Shown in pieces: positions 45,509 through 54,232 of a stretch of 64,000 nt of DNA. Under the pieces are notes generated by a model. It worked only from the letters and a program-made list of their open reading frames with translations, did not search any database and was not told where the DNA came from. The position numbers were made by a program, and so were the translations under genes. The stretch spans positions 1 through 64,000 of the forward strand of contig NZ_VOSW01000003.1 of NCBI RefSeq assembly GCF_009690905.1. Reading direction: 5' to 3'. How positions within the stretch are numbered: position 1 is the stretch's first letter; every line of letters begins with the position of its first letter. This DNA comes from Paraburkholderia madseniana (GTDB lineage: Bacteria > Pseudomonadota > Gammaproteobacteria > Burkholderiales > Burkholderiaceae).

Positions 45509-46497
45509 GCTTCCCATCCCGCCTCGGGCGTCTTGCCGTGAAACGTGCGGTAGGCGAAGGCAGAATACGCGAGTACGACCGGCGTGACAATCACCGCACC
45601 GATCAGGAGGAAGACATGGCTGAGGGTCGCCGATGCCGCGGCCCAGAGCGTGAGACGGAAGGGCACGATGTCCGGAAAAATACCGAAACCAAGGCCCGCT
45701 ACGCCCAGTACGAACAGCGCCAGCGCCAGAAAGAACGGGCGTCCGTCAGCACGGCCGCCGATCGCCCGCAGGAGGGCGGCAGTCACACCGAGAAACAGCA
45801 CCGTGATCAGCACGAGGGCGATCGTATGCGCGGCCCATGCCGCGCGAATGCCAGGTTGAACCCACGCCGCGGCGGCACAGGCTGCTGCGGCGAGACAGAC
45901 GAAGCCCGGCACCGCCAGACGCAGGCAGCGCTCCGCGAATTCACGCAGCGCCGCTGTCGCTTTCAGATGGAGCCAGCCGGCGCCGAGGACGATATAGCCG
46001 GCGAGCACGGCGATCGCGGTCAGCGCGGGGAACGGCCGGAAAACGTCGAAGACGCTGCCGCCGAAGCTGTCACCAACGACGCTCACCCCCTGGATGAGCC
46101 CACCGACGATCAGCCCCTGCATGAGCGCGGCCACGATCGAGCCGACACCGAACGCCGCGTCCCAGAAGCGTCGCCCCTTCTCGATCTGGTAGCGGAACTC
46201 GAATGAGACGCCGCGTAGTCCCAGCGCCAGCAACATGACGATCAGCGGAATATAGAACGCCGGAAGCAACACACCGTAGGCAATGGGGAAGGCAGCGAGC
46301 AGCGCGACACCGGCCATGATTAGCCAGGTTTCGTTGCCGTCCCAGGTGGGCATGATCGAATCGACCATGCGGTCGCGCAGCCGTTCATCGGATTGCAGGA
46401 GCAGCAAGGCGCCCACACCCAGATCGAAACCGTCCAGCAGGACGTAAAGCGACAACGCGAAGGCGGTGAACAGCGCGGAGAGCAGCGGCAGAATCAT
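45505..46497 (-). CDS. cydB: cytochrome bd-type ubiquinol oxidase subunit II
   Basis: A 330-residue membrane protein with about eight to nine helices. The N-terminus LLSALFTAFALSLYVLLDGF and PTWDGNETWLIMAGVALLAA are signatures of subunit II, the latter holding the conserved WDGNE. It starts 6 nt after cydA with GGAG overlapping the cydA stop. It is shorter than E. coli CydB (379), as is usual for the cyanide-insensitive (CIO) branch. Confidence 0.93.
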   Translation of the reverse strand: MILPLLSALFTAFALSLYVLLDGFDLGVGALLLLQSDERLRDRMVDSIMPTWDGNETWLIMAGVALLAAFPIAYGVLLPAFYIPLIVMLLALGLRGVSFEFRYQIEKGRRFWDAAFGVGSIVAALMQGLIVGGLIQGVSVVGDSFGGSVFDVFRPFPALTAIAVLAGYIVLGAGWLHLKATAALREFAERCLRLAVPGFVCLAAAACAAAAWVQPGIRAAWAAHTIALVLITVLFLGVTAALLRAIGGRADGRPFFLALALFVLGVAGLGFGIFPDIVPFRLTLWAAASATLSHVFLLIGAVIVTPVVLAYSAFAYRTFHGKTPEAGWEA

Positions 46498-46503
46498 GAC
46501 GGG

Positions 46504-47916
46504 CTACTCCACTGGAGCCGGGTTGCGGCCGGCAGGATCATTCATCACCGCGGGCTTCAGCGCATGCTTGAGCGAGCCGGTGGCCACCGGTTCGGACTGT
46601 GCCGCCTGTGGACCGCGCCGAATCATGCGCAAGCTGAAGATCAGGAACGCCGTCATGAAAAGCGCGTAGATGCAGACAAACGCGATCAGCGTCGAAAGCA
46701 GTACGCCTGCCGGGACAGGCGAGACGGCGTCGGCCGTGCGCAGGATGTTGTAGATCACCCAAGGCTGGCGACCCGTCTCGGCGAGATACCATCCGCCGAG
46801 CGTCGCGATCACGCCGGATGGCGTCATCACGACGAGCGTTCGCAGGAACCAGCGTGTGGTGAAGAGCCGGCCTTGCCAGCGCAGCCACAGCGATGCAATA
46901 CATACGCCGAACATGATGATGGCAAGGCCGTACATCGTGCGGAAGCCGTAGAAGACCCAACCCATGACCGGCTGGCGGTCGCGTGGCGTGTTCTTCAATC
47001 CTTCGACCCGGCCGCTCAGGCTATGGGTGAGCCAGATGCTTCCGAGGTAAGGGGTGCCGAGCGCGAAGCGATTGCGTTGGTTCTGCTGATCCGGGACGAT
47101 GAACCAGTAATAGGGTGCGGGCGATTGCGACTGTTTTTCCCAGAACCCTTCAGCAGCCTGCATCTTGGCCGGCTGATGCTCGAGCATTTTCCCGTACAGC
47201 ATGTCGCCGACGAAGACCTGGCAGCCGATCAGGATGGTGGCGAAGGTGAGCCCGATCGAGACCGTCCGGCGTCCGAACGCTTCATGTTCGCCGCGCAGGA
47301 GATACCAGGCGCCGACGCCGGCAACGAGGAACGAGCCCGTGATGTAGGCCGCTACCAGCATGTGCGGCAGGCGATACGGCCAGGAGGGGTTGACGATCAC
47401 CTTCAGCCAGTCGGTCACCACGACCCGGCCGTGTTCGACCACCACGCCGTCAGGAGTTTGCATCCAGCTGTTGGCCGAGAGGATCCACGATGCCGACAGC
47501 AACGTGCCGAGCGCAACCATGCAGGTGGCGAGGAAGTGAAGCTTCGGTCCGACCCGGTTGAAGCCGAACAGCATGATGCCAAGGAACCCGGCTTCCAGGA
47601 AAAAAGAGGTCAGCACTTCCAGCCCGATCATCGGGCCGATGGCTGGGCCCGCCATCTGTCCGAATCTGGCGAAGCTGAGGCCGAATTCGAACGAGAGGAC
47701 GATCCCGGTGACCACGCCGACCCCGAAGCCCATCGCGAAGATGCCGAGCCAGAAACGATAGATCTGCAGATAGAGCGGGTCTTTGGTCTTCAGCCACAGG
47801 CCTTCCATGATGGCCAGAAACGCAGCGAGTCCGATGGAAATCGTCGGAAAGATGATGTGAAAGCTGACGGTGAACGCGAACTGGACGCGCGCGAGGATGG
47901 CGGGATCGAGGTTCAC
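46504..47916 (-). CDS. cydA: cytochrome bd-type ubiquinol oxidase subunit I
   Basis: A 470-residue haem-bearing subunit read from a GTG at 47916 (NLDPAILARVQFAFTVSFHI, haem b595 ligand His). FEFGLSFARFGQMAGPAIGP follows, and the C-terminal part has GWVFYGFRTMYGLAIIMFGV. The length fits the short Q-loop (CIO) branch; E. coli CydA has 522 residues. The weak ribosome site and the GTGA overlap with the 60-aa gene imply coupled translation. The oxidase reduces oxygen with ubiquinol and tolerates low oxygen or cyanide. Confidence 0.93.
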   Translation of the reverse strand: MNLDPAILARVQFAFTVSFHIIFPTISIGLAAFLAIMEGLWLKTKDPLYLQIYRFWLGIFAMGFGVGVVTGIVLSFEFGLSFARFGQMAGPAIGPMIGLEVLTSFFLEAGFLGIMLFGFNRVGPKLHFLATCMVALGTLLSASWILSANSWMQTPDGVVVEHGRVVVTDWLKVIVNPSWPYRLPHMLVAAYITGSFLVAGVGAWYLLRGEHEAFGRRTVSIGLTFATILIGCQVFVGDMLYGKMLEHQPAKMQAAEGFWEKQSQSPAPYYWFIVPDQQNQRNRFALGTPYLGSIWLTHSLSGRVEGLKNTPRDRQPVMGWVFYGFRTMYGLAIIMFGVCIASLWLRWQGRLFTTRWFLRTLVVMTPSGVIATLGGWYLAETGRQPWVIYNILRTADAVSPVPAGVLLSTLIAFVCIYALFMTAFLIFSLRMIRRGPQAAQSEPVATGSLKHALKPAVMNDPAGRNPAPVE

Positions 47917-48095
47917 GGTTGTTTCCGTTCGGTTTGGGGGCGCAGGGAGATCGCTACGGCTAGCGCGACGAAGAGTGCGAGCGCGATGATCGACGCTGGC
48001 AGTCCGAAGACACCGATGATGGTGAAGAAGAACGCCACGCCCACGAGGGTTGCGCAGATCGCCCCTAACAGGCGCCATGTGGACGTGGTCTTCAT
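47913..48095 (-). CDS. 60-aa two-helix membrane protein at the head of the cyd operon
   Basis: The frame starts MKTTSTWRLLGAICATLVGV, has two hydrophobic stretches (AICATLVGVAFFFTIIGVFG and PASIIALALFVALAVAISL) and ends RPQTERKQP. Its stop overlaps the cydA GTG as GTGA, and its ATG overlaps the stop of a 25-codon frame as ATGA. This strict chain supports coding. I do not recognise the family. A role in bd oxidase biogenesis or as a translational lead-in for cydA are both plausible. Confidence 0.65.
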   Translation of the reverse strand: MKTTSTWRLLGAICATLVGVAFFFTIIGVFGLPASIIALALFVALAVAISLRPQTERKQP

Positions 48096-48169
48096 GGCTG
48101 GGTGCCTCGGCTTCTCGATCCTGCGGCCGCGACCCCATAGGCGTTGGGCGAAAACGGATCGTAAGACAT
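48092..48169 (-). CDS. 25-aa leader peptide of the cyd operon
   Basis: An ATG preceded by GAGGGA at 7-8 nt opens a 25-codon frame, MSYDPFSPNAYGVAAAG then SRSRGTQP, whose stop overlaps the next start as ATGA. It has the best ribosome site of the whole operon, although its product is soluble and tiny. It is most simply a translated leader that loads ribosomes for the coupled genes; a functional micropeptide is possible. Confidence 0.5.
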   Translation of the reverse strand: MSYDPFSPNAYGVAAAGSRSRGTQP

Positions 48170-48332
48170 AGCAGGTTCCCTCAAGATTGCGGACATCGGT
48201 GAGGCGATGATCGCGCACGGATACCTTAAAAGTCCTGAGCGCGTCATAAATCCTGCTAAAGGCGTCGTTCCCTCAAGCATTGACAACCAGCGTCGCAGTC
48301 TTGCGCTCTCTCACGCAGTCTCCGCGGCTACG

Positions 48333-48419
48333 TTTAAGAATATTTAAGGTGGTCGTCAGGACTTTTAGTGCGCCCTCACTCTAATCTGCTTCCCAAGTCG
48401 TGATACGGCATCGGTCTCA
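48333..48419 (+). promoter_or_regulatory. conserved TTAAG-repeat promoter element, copy B
   Basis: TTTAAGAATATTTAAGG, GTCGTCAGGACTTTTAG, CTAATCTG and AAGTCGTGAT occur in the same order and spacing as at 39853-39938. The element faces right, towards a short truncated reading frame at 48426 and the HD-like gene at 48566. The cyd operon leaves in the other direction from 48169. Confidence 0.65.
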
Positions 48420-48425
48420 ACATGG

Positions 48426-48521
48426 ATGCTGTTGATCCTGTTCGGCACGATCGTAATCGGCGGCGCGGGACGCTACCGTGTTTCATGGTTTACGCGAACG
48501 CCGGCGAGCCGGCGTGCATAA
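48426..48521 (+). pseudogene. possible relic: C-terminal end of a DoxX-like membrane protein
   Basis: A 31-codon frame, MLLILFGTIVIGGAGRYRVS, ends WFTRTPASRRA. A hydrophobic strand followed by GAGRY resembles the end of DoxX-family proteins (L..GxGRYS). It directly abuts promoter element B, as if most of a gene had been deleted. The match is short, so this is tentative. Confidence 0.3.
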
Positions 48522-48565
48522 GCCGTTCCAATAACAATTCAGGTCTACTCCGCTGAGCCCGCGCC

Positions 48566-49228
48566 ATGACGCCTAGTTGTGCAACTTCGCCTGACATCGT
48601 CGCGGGCGTCCCGATCCCGCGAAGTCCAATGGCTGTGGCGGCTGCGGACGCTGCGCTGGCGTGCCTGCCGGACGTGCTGGTCGGTCATGCGGCGCGTGTG
48701 TTCGTGTTTGCGTCGCTGACGCTCGAACGCGAAGGGCTCGCGTGCGATCCGGGTACGCTATACGTCGCCGCGATGTTCGCCGGCGTCGGTCTGAGTTCGG
48801 CATTCGGTCATTCGCAACTGCGCTATGAAGTGGATAGCGCCAATGCAGCGCGGGAATTTCTGCGGCGTTACGGCGCCTCGGCTGCTGAGATGAACGATGT
48901 TTGGCACGCGATTGCGCTGCACATGACGCCCGGTATTCCGGCGCATATGTCGCCGCTTGCACGGGGACTTTCCGAGGCGGTGCGTACGGACCTGCTTGCG
49001 GAGAACCTGAATGCCTGCACGCAAACACAGCGTGACGAAATACTGCAGGCGTATCCGCGGGACAGCGGGTTCAAGGAACGGATCATCGACGCAATCGGGC
49101 GCGGCATCGCGCATCGGCCGGCATCGACGTTCGGGACGGTCAGCGCGGACGTGCTCGAGCGGATCGATCCTGAATACTGCCGCGTGAATTTCTGCGGACT
49201 GATTCTGGGCGCGCAATGGAAAGACTAG
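48566..49228 (+). CDS. HD-domain-like protein with altered HD motif
   Basis: A 220-residue soluble helical protein. GHAARVFVFASLTLEREGL supplies the first His of an HD phosphohydrolase fold, and DPGTLYVAAMFAGVGLSSAF aligns with the segment that normally reads L.HD.G. Here the HD pair is replaced by AG, so metal binding is probably lost. A later VWHAIALHMTPGIP keeps His residues. It resembles cyanamide-hydratase-like HD proteins common in this group. No good ribosome site precedes the ATG; the ATG at 48629 is an alternative. Confidence 0.7.
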   Translation: MTPSCATSPDIVAGVPIPRSPMAVAAADAALACLPDVLVGHAARVFVFASLTLEREGLACDPGTLYVAAMFAGVGLSSAFGHSQLRYEVDSANAAREFLRRYGASAAEMNDVWHAIALHMTPGIPAHMSPLARGLSEAVRTDLLAENLNACTQTQRDEILQAYPRDSGFKERIIDAIGRGIAHRPASTFGTVSADVLERIDPEYCRVNFCGLILGAQWKD

Positions 49229-49585
49229 CGGGCGATCCGCGGCTAGCAGCAAGCAGAGGGTATTGAACAAGGCGCAGTAGGCGATCGCGAAGCCCACCGC
49301 ACGCCGGCATGCAAGCCAGTTTCGGTCAGTGAAACACGCAGGTCGTCCTGTATGACCGAAGGGTCAAGAAATTTGATTTGATCGATCAAAAATTTGTGCT
49401 ATTTGCGGACTCGAACTGCCGTAGTATTTCCCTAATCTGATTATCGAGATAGACTTCCTCACGAAACTTTTCGGGTTCCGGTTGCCCACGCGTCCGTCCG
49501 GACCTGACTACCCAGGAACAGACTATCGAGACATACGCAACGCTGTCGCTCAATCGATTCACTTTTCTGGATTCGCGAGCTTGCG
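49229..49585. promoter_or_regulatory. intergenic region with a TTTGATC palindrome
   Basis: About 357 bases before the large regulator gene. It contains a perfect 14-bp palindrome, TTTGATCGATCAAA (49378-49391), in an AT-rich patch that is otherwise rare here. This may be the promoter/operator of the regulator. I see no small gene in the stretch. Confidence 0.45.
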
Positions 49586-52489
49586 ATGATTCAAATTGGA
49601 CAACTTCACATTTCGCTCGAGCATCGTGAAATGCGCTCGCATGGCGAATCAGTGCGTCTCGGCAGCCGCGCCTTCGACGTCCTTGAATTGCTGATTGCCG
49701 CCAACGGGGCGCTGGTCTCCAAGGATGAGATCATGCGGCACGTCTGGCCCGACACGATCGTAGAAGAAAACAACCTCCAGGTGCATATTACGGCGATACG
49801 CAAGGCGCTGGGCGCTGATCGCGACCGTATTGTGACGGTGCCAGGCCGCGGTTACCGTATGACCGGCGTGAAGATGGCGGCGGGCGCTGAGATTGCGAAG
49901 GTGAGCGCGGACGCCCTCGCGATACACCGGCCAGATGCGCACCGCTTAAACACGCACAATCTTCCTCTCCATGTGTCGGCGCTGGTGGGGCGGCAATGCG
50001 CCGTCGCGGAGGTGCTGGCCGCCATCGAACCTGCGCAAATCGTGACGCTCGTCGGATCGGGCGGCATCGGTAAGACGCGCCTCGTTATCGAAGCGGCGAG
50101 ACAGATGTTGCCGCGCTTTCCCGACGGTGTGGCGTTCGTGTCGCTTGCGCCGGTGTCGGACTCACGTTTTGCGCTGGACGCACTTGCAATGGCGCTCGGC
50201 ATGAAGATTTCTTCGTCCGGCCTTTCGCTTGCGCAGATCGCGCATGAGATGAGGGGCAAGCGCCTGTTGATCGTGCTGGACAATTGCGAGCACGTAATCG
50301 AAGCCGCTGCCACCATGGCGGAGGCGCTGGCGGCAGCCGGCGAAGGTATGCGGGTGTTGGCGACGAGTCGCGAAGCGCTGCGCTCGCGTGACGAAGTCGT
50401 CTATCCGGTTCTGTCGCTCGACGTGCCCAGCCCTGAAAACCCAAGCGATGATGTGTTGCAGACGAGTGCGGTTCAGCTGTTTCTCGCGCGCGCCCGCGCT
50501 GCCGATCCGCAATTTTCGTCCGACGAACGCAGCATTTTTCTGATTGGAGAGGTCTGCCGGCATCTGGACGGCATTCCGCTCGCCATCGAACTGGCGGCGG
50601 CGCGTGCTGCGGTCCTCGGCATTGAAGTGCTGGCGGCGCGGCTCGACGACTGCTTGCGGATACTGTCGGGAGGTTACAGGACGGCGTTGCCGCGCCATCA
50701 GACGTTGAAGGCGACACTCGACTGGAGCTACCGTCTGCTCGACAATAGCGAACGTGTCATCTTGCGCTGGCTCGGCATGTTCGTCGATGCGTTCACGTTC
50801 GATTCGGCCAACTACGTCGGTGCGCAACTTGGCTTCACGCAGACGGAAGTGCTGAATGCGCTGAGCGGCCTCGTGTCGAAGTCGCTGGTGATTCGAGCCG
50901 ACGGCAGCGCTTCACCGAGGTATCGTCTGCTGGAAACGACACGCGCCTATGCGCTGCAGCGACTCGACGACAACGGCGAGCGTGGCGCCGCCGCGCTCGC
51001 TCACGCAAAGTCATTCTGCGAGCGCTTCAAACACGTGCGCGACGATCTGGCGGTGACGTCGCTGCAAGACGGTCTGGCGGATTTCACGCGTGAAATCGGC
51101 AATGTGCGAGCCGCGCTCGACTGGGCTTTTTCGGCCACGGGCGATCACGTGGTCGGCATCGAGCTTGCCTCGATTGTCGTGCCGTATCTGTTCGATCTTT
51201 CGCTGGTCGACGAATGCCGTAGCCGCGCGCGCGCCGCGCTCGATGCCGCGCGTGATACAGACCCTTCAAACTTTCCGCCCGAAGCGCGCTTGAGGCTGAC
51301 GACGAGCTGGGCGGCTGCGCTTGTCTATACGCAGGGTCCGACTATGGAGACGATGGAAGCATGGTCCGAAGTGTTGACGCTTGCTGTTGCTGTGGACCAT
51401 GCCGGCTTTGAATCGCGCGCGTTGTGCGGACTACGGCACTCGTATCAGGCGGGCGGGGAGGCGCGTCAGGCGCTGGTCGTGGCGCGGCGCTTCGAAGCGC
51501 TGGCCGGTCAGTTCACAGACGCGACACACAGTCTGATCGGCCGCCGCATGGAAGGCGCCGCGCTGCATTACGTCGGCGAGCAGCGCATGGCTCGCCAGAA
51601 GCTCGAAGAGATGTTGAGCGCCTGGGTACCCTCGGATCATCGGTGGAACACGATCGGCTTCAGGTTCAACCAGGCCATTGTCGCGCGGGCGCTGTTCGCG
51701 CGCGTGACGTGGGCGCTGGGCGACACGGCAGGGGCGATGCGGCTTGCCGGAGAGGCGCTGGAGGCTGCCGTTCAACACGATTTCGAACTCGTGACCTGCT
51801 ATGTGCTCGGCGACGTTTTTGTGCCGCTTGCGCTGCTCGTGGGCGAGCGCGCGGCGGCAGAACGCGGACTTGCGATGCTGAAGGGCATTGCGTCGCGCGT
51901 GTCGCTGTCGATCTGGCACACCTGCTGTGCGTGCTATGACGAGTATCTGTTTTCGCTGTCCGGCGAGCATCCGCACAGGCTGGCGCAATTTCGCGGCGCG
52001 CTGGACGAACTTCGTGACATCGACTTTCTGGCGCAACTGACGATGCTGCTATGTCAGTTCGCCCGCGCGCTGATGCGTGCGGAACAGTACACAGAAGCGC
52101 TGGCCGCGATCGACGAAGCTTTGCAGCATTGCAAGGAGACAGGGGAGCGGTGGTATTACGCCGAGCTGTGCCGTGCGAAAGGTGACGTGATGCGCGCCTT
52201 GCAAAGGGACGCGGATGCCGCAGCGTGGTTCACGACCGCGCTGGAGTCGGCACGCCAGCAGAGCGCGGCTGTTCTCGCGGTGCGTGCCGCGAGTAGTCTC
52301 GCGCGGCTCTGGATCGAGCAGGACCGTTTGGGCGAGGCGCGCGACTTGCTGGCGCGAGCGCTGGCTCGCCTGAGCAAGTACCCGGCTGATCCGGATGTTC
52401 AGGACGGCCGCGCCTTGCTGGCCGAACTGGAGGTAAAAATCGCCGCCGTCGACAACAAGGATTGCCGGCCGGCCTGTATCGGCGCCTGA
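49586..52489 (+). CDS. winged-helix/NTPase (STAND-type) transcriptional regulator
   Basis: A 967-residue regulator. Residues about 1-95 are an OmpR-type winged helix (RLGSRAFDVLELLIAANGAL, VTVPGRGYRMTG). Residues about 130-400 are a STAND/AAA ATPase with Walker A GSGGIGKTRLVIEAA and Walker B LLIVLDNCEHVIEAA. The remaining 550 residues are helical repeats, probably TPR-like ligand or partner sensing. There is no receiver domain, so it is not a classical two-component regulator. It has no evident partner gene; the HD-like gene lies upstream and a LysR gene converges from downstream. Confidence 0.85.
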   Translation: MIQIGQLHISLEHREMRSHGESVRLGSRAFDVLELLIAANGALVSKDEIMRHVWPDTIVEENNLQVHITAIRKALGADRDRIVTVPGRGYRMTGVKMAAGAEIAKVSADALAIHRPDAHRLNTHNLPLHVSALVGRQCAVAEVLAAIEPAQIVTLVGSGGIGKTRLVIEAARQMLPRFPDGVAFVSLAPVSDSRFALDALAMALGMKISSSGLSLAQIAHEMRGKRLLIVLDNCEHVIEAAATMAEALAAAGEGMRVLATSREALRSRDEVVYPVLSLDVPSPENPSDDVLQTSAVQLFLARARAADPQFSSDERSIFLIGEVCRHLDGIPLAIELAAARAAVLGIEVLAARLDDCLRILSGGYRTALPRHQTLKATLDWSYRLLDNSERVILRWLGMFVDAFTFDSANYVGAQLGFTQTEVLNALSGLVSKSLVIRADGSASPRYRLLETTRAYALQRLDDNGERGAAALAHAKSFCERFKHVRDDLAVTSLQDGLADFTREIGNVRAALDWAFSATGDHVVGIELASIVVPYLFDLSLVDECRSRARAALDAARDTDPSNFPPEARLRLTTSWAAALVYTQGPTMETMEAWSEVLTLAVAVDHAGFESRALCGLRHSYQAGGEARQALVVARRFEALAGQFTDATHSLIGRRMEGAALHYVGEQRMARQKLEEMLSAWVPSDHRWNTIGFRFNQAIVARALFARVTWALGDTAGAMRLAGEALEAAVQHDFELVTCYVLGDVFVPLALLVGERAAAERGLAMLKGIASRVSLSIWHTCCACYDEYLFSLSGEHPHRLAQFRGALDELRDIDFLAQLTMLLCQFARALMRAEQYTEALAAIDEALQHCKETGERWYYAELCRAKGDVMRALQRDADAAAWFTTALESARQQSAAVLAVRAASSLARLWIEQDRLGEARDLLARALARLSKYPADPDVQDGRALLAELEVKIAAVDNKDCRPACIGA

Positions 52490-52505
52490 CACGCACCGGC
52501 CGCCG

Positions 52506-53420
52506 TCATACGTACTGGTTGCTGACGAACCGCTCCACGAGATCGGGTGCGTCGAGTCGATCGATCCACCAGCGCATCGCCTGCCCGGTTTCATCTTCGC
52601 GCCAAGCCATATAAAAGTGCGTCACATCCCGCATGCCGAAGACCTGCTTGGCGACGAGCTCGCCGCGTGCAATAGGCGCTGTCGCGAGGCACTCGGGAAT
52701 GGTGCCGACTGCGAGCCCTTCGAGTTGCGCGGCGAGTTTGCCGGCGAGCGTGGGCAGCGTCAGACAATTTTGCGTAGCGGCAGCACCGACGGTGCGCGGC
52801 ATCAATTCGCGCGAGGTATCGCCGATGACCGCGCCGCGATGGCGTGCGACGGTTTCCATGGTCAGCGGTTCGGGAAGCTCCGCGAGCGGATGAGTGGGCG
52901 CTACCACGAAAATATGGCGCATCGAGCCGATCGGGCGGGTGACGAGATTGGGCAAGTTGGGTGGATCGCCCGCGGCGCCAACCACGAGGTCGGCACGCCG
53001 CGTAATCAATGCATCCCACGTGCCGCCCAACACTTCCCGGGACAGGCGCAGGCGAGTCTCCATGTTCATGTCGTAAAACGCATGGACGTGCGGCCAGATT
53101 GCGTCGAAAGGCAGGATTTCGTCGATGCAGATGCGCAGGTCCGCTTCCCAGCCGTGTTGCACGCGTTTGGCCTTGAGCTCGAGTTCTTCGGCGCCCTGCA
53201 GCAGACGCCTGCCTTCCTCGACCACCACGCGTCCAGCGTGTGTGAATTTCGCACGCCGGCCGCTCCGATCGAACAGGTTGACTTCGAGGTCGCTTTCGAG
53301 CTTCTGCACCAGATAGCTCAGCGACGACGGCACACGATGCAGAAGTTCGGCCGCCTCCGCGAACGTGCCGGTGCGATCGATTGCGTCGAGTGCTTCCAAT
53401 ACCTCAAATGACAGCTTCAT
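52506..53420 (-). CDS. LysR-family transcriptional regulator
   Basis: A 304-residue regulator; the ATG at 53420 starts MKLSFEVLEALDAIDRTGTF. The HTH is TFAEAAELLHRVPSSLSYLV (about residues 19-38). The effector domain starts near 90 (DLRICIDEILPFDAIWPHVH). It resembles the LysR group with a serine-rich recognition helix seen near pirin and NAD(P)H oxidoreductase genes. It converges on the large regulator with a 16-bp gap. Its upstream gap holds an lpxL relic, so its divergent target may have been lost. Confidence 0.87.
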   Translation of the reverse strand: MKLSFEVLEALDAIDRTGTFAEAAELLHRVPSSLSYLVQKLESDLEVNLFDRSGRRAKFTHAGRVVVEEGRRLLQGAEELELKAKRVQHGWEADLRICIDEILPFDAIWPHVHAFYDMNMETRLRLSREVLGGTWDALITRRADLVVGAAGDPPNLPNLVTRPIGSMRHIFVVAPTHPLAELPEPLTMETVARHRGAVIGDTSRELMPRTVGAAATQNCLTLPTLAGKLAAQLEGLAVGTIPECLATAPIARGELVAKQVFGMRDVTHFYMAWREDETGQAMRWWIDRLDAPDLVERFVSNQYV

Positions 53421-53624
53421 CGAAGATTCCCGCGGTAGTTGCCTGATTGCGCCTGTCCTGGACTGCGCACGGTTTGATAGGCTCAATTGTCGCACTGAGT
53501 GGGAGGGCGGTGGTGGCACAGATGCGCCTTTCGAAGGTCTTCAGAAAAAGATAGCGCGCATTCACAAGACGAGATCGTGTTTGGCAAATTTCCAATCGGT
53601 TGCGTGATTCACGTATTTTTGCGA

Positions 53625-53758
53625 GCGGCGATGACTATACGGACGCGCGCCGCATGAACGAGTGGATCGAGGCAGAAATTCCGCATATTCCAGAGCAGTA
53701 CTACTGGGTGCACAAGCGTTTCAAGACCAGGCCGGAAGGGGAGAAGGGCTTCTACTAA
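53625..53758 (+). pseudogene. relic: C-terminal end of a lipid A acyltransferase (LpxL/HtrB)
   Basis: GDDYTDARRMNEWIEAEIPH continues IPEQYYWVHKRFKTRPEGEK and ends GFY before TAA. The segment QYYWVHKRFKTRPEG is a hallmark of the LpxL/LpxM/HtrB family end. Nothing of the first 250 residues is present, so this is a stranded 3' fragment. Confidence 0.8.
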
Positions 53759-53821
53759 CGACTTCTGCCAATCCGGCTGACGGCAAGCCAGGCCGTTCGA
53801 ACAGGAAGATGGCGCGTCTCG

Positions 53822-54115
53822 CTATCGGGTTGGGCAATTCATCGGTTTGACGTGCAGATCTTGACACGCATAGTCCGGCTTAAGTTGTGGCTTGGGTTTT
53901 GCTGTGGGATTGCTGCTTTTCTTTGCATTGTCATGCAACATGTGATGCCTGCTGGTGCGCGTCGCCGAGGGGCCACTGCCTTGCTGTGCGACGGGCGGCC
54001 CCCTACCCGCATCGGAGGCATTCTGTGTGGCGTTGTTAGCGAGTCCCTGTGCAAAACCTTGACCCGTGAACAGGACCGCCGCGAGTACCGTGGCCATATT
54101 TTTCTTGCTATTCAT
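53822..54115 (-). CDS. small secreted protein, 97 aa
   Basis: The ATG at 54115 starts MNSKKNMATVLAAVLFTGQG, with cleavage expected after GFAQG. The mature part is rich in Asn, Ser, Pro and Lys (SSNPTAKPKPQLKPDY) and ends with two cysteines (YACQDLHVKPMNCPTR). I recognise no domain; it looks like a small periplasmic or extracellular protein typical of Burkholderia. No partner gene is evident. Confidence 0.6.
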   Translation of the reverse strand: MNSKKNMATVLAAVLFTGQGFAQGLANNATQNASDAGRGPPVAQQGSGPSATRTSRHHMLHDNAKKSSNPTAKPKPQLKPDYACQDLHVKPMNCPTR

Positions 54116-54232
54116 CGTGTTTCGATTGAGTCCCTTCTGTGTTGCCCGGTCCGACCGTGGCGAAAACTGACGGACGGACATTCTCCTGCATCGCGGGGCA
54201 GATGCGCCCGATAGTGTGTGCCCGTCATCCGC

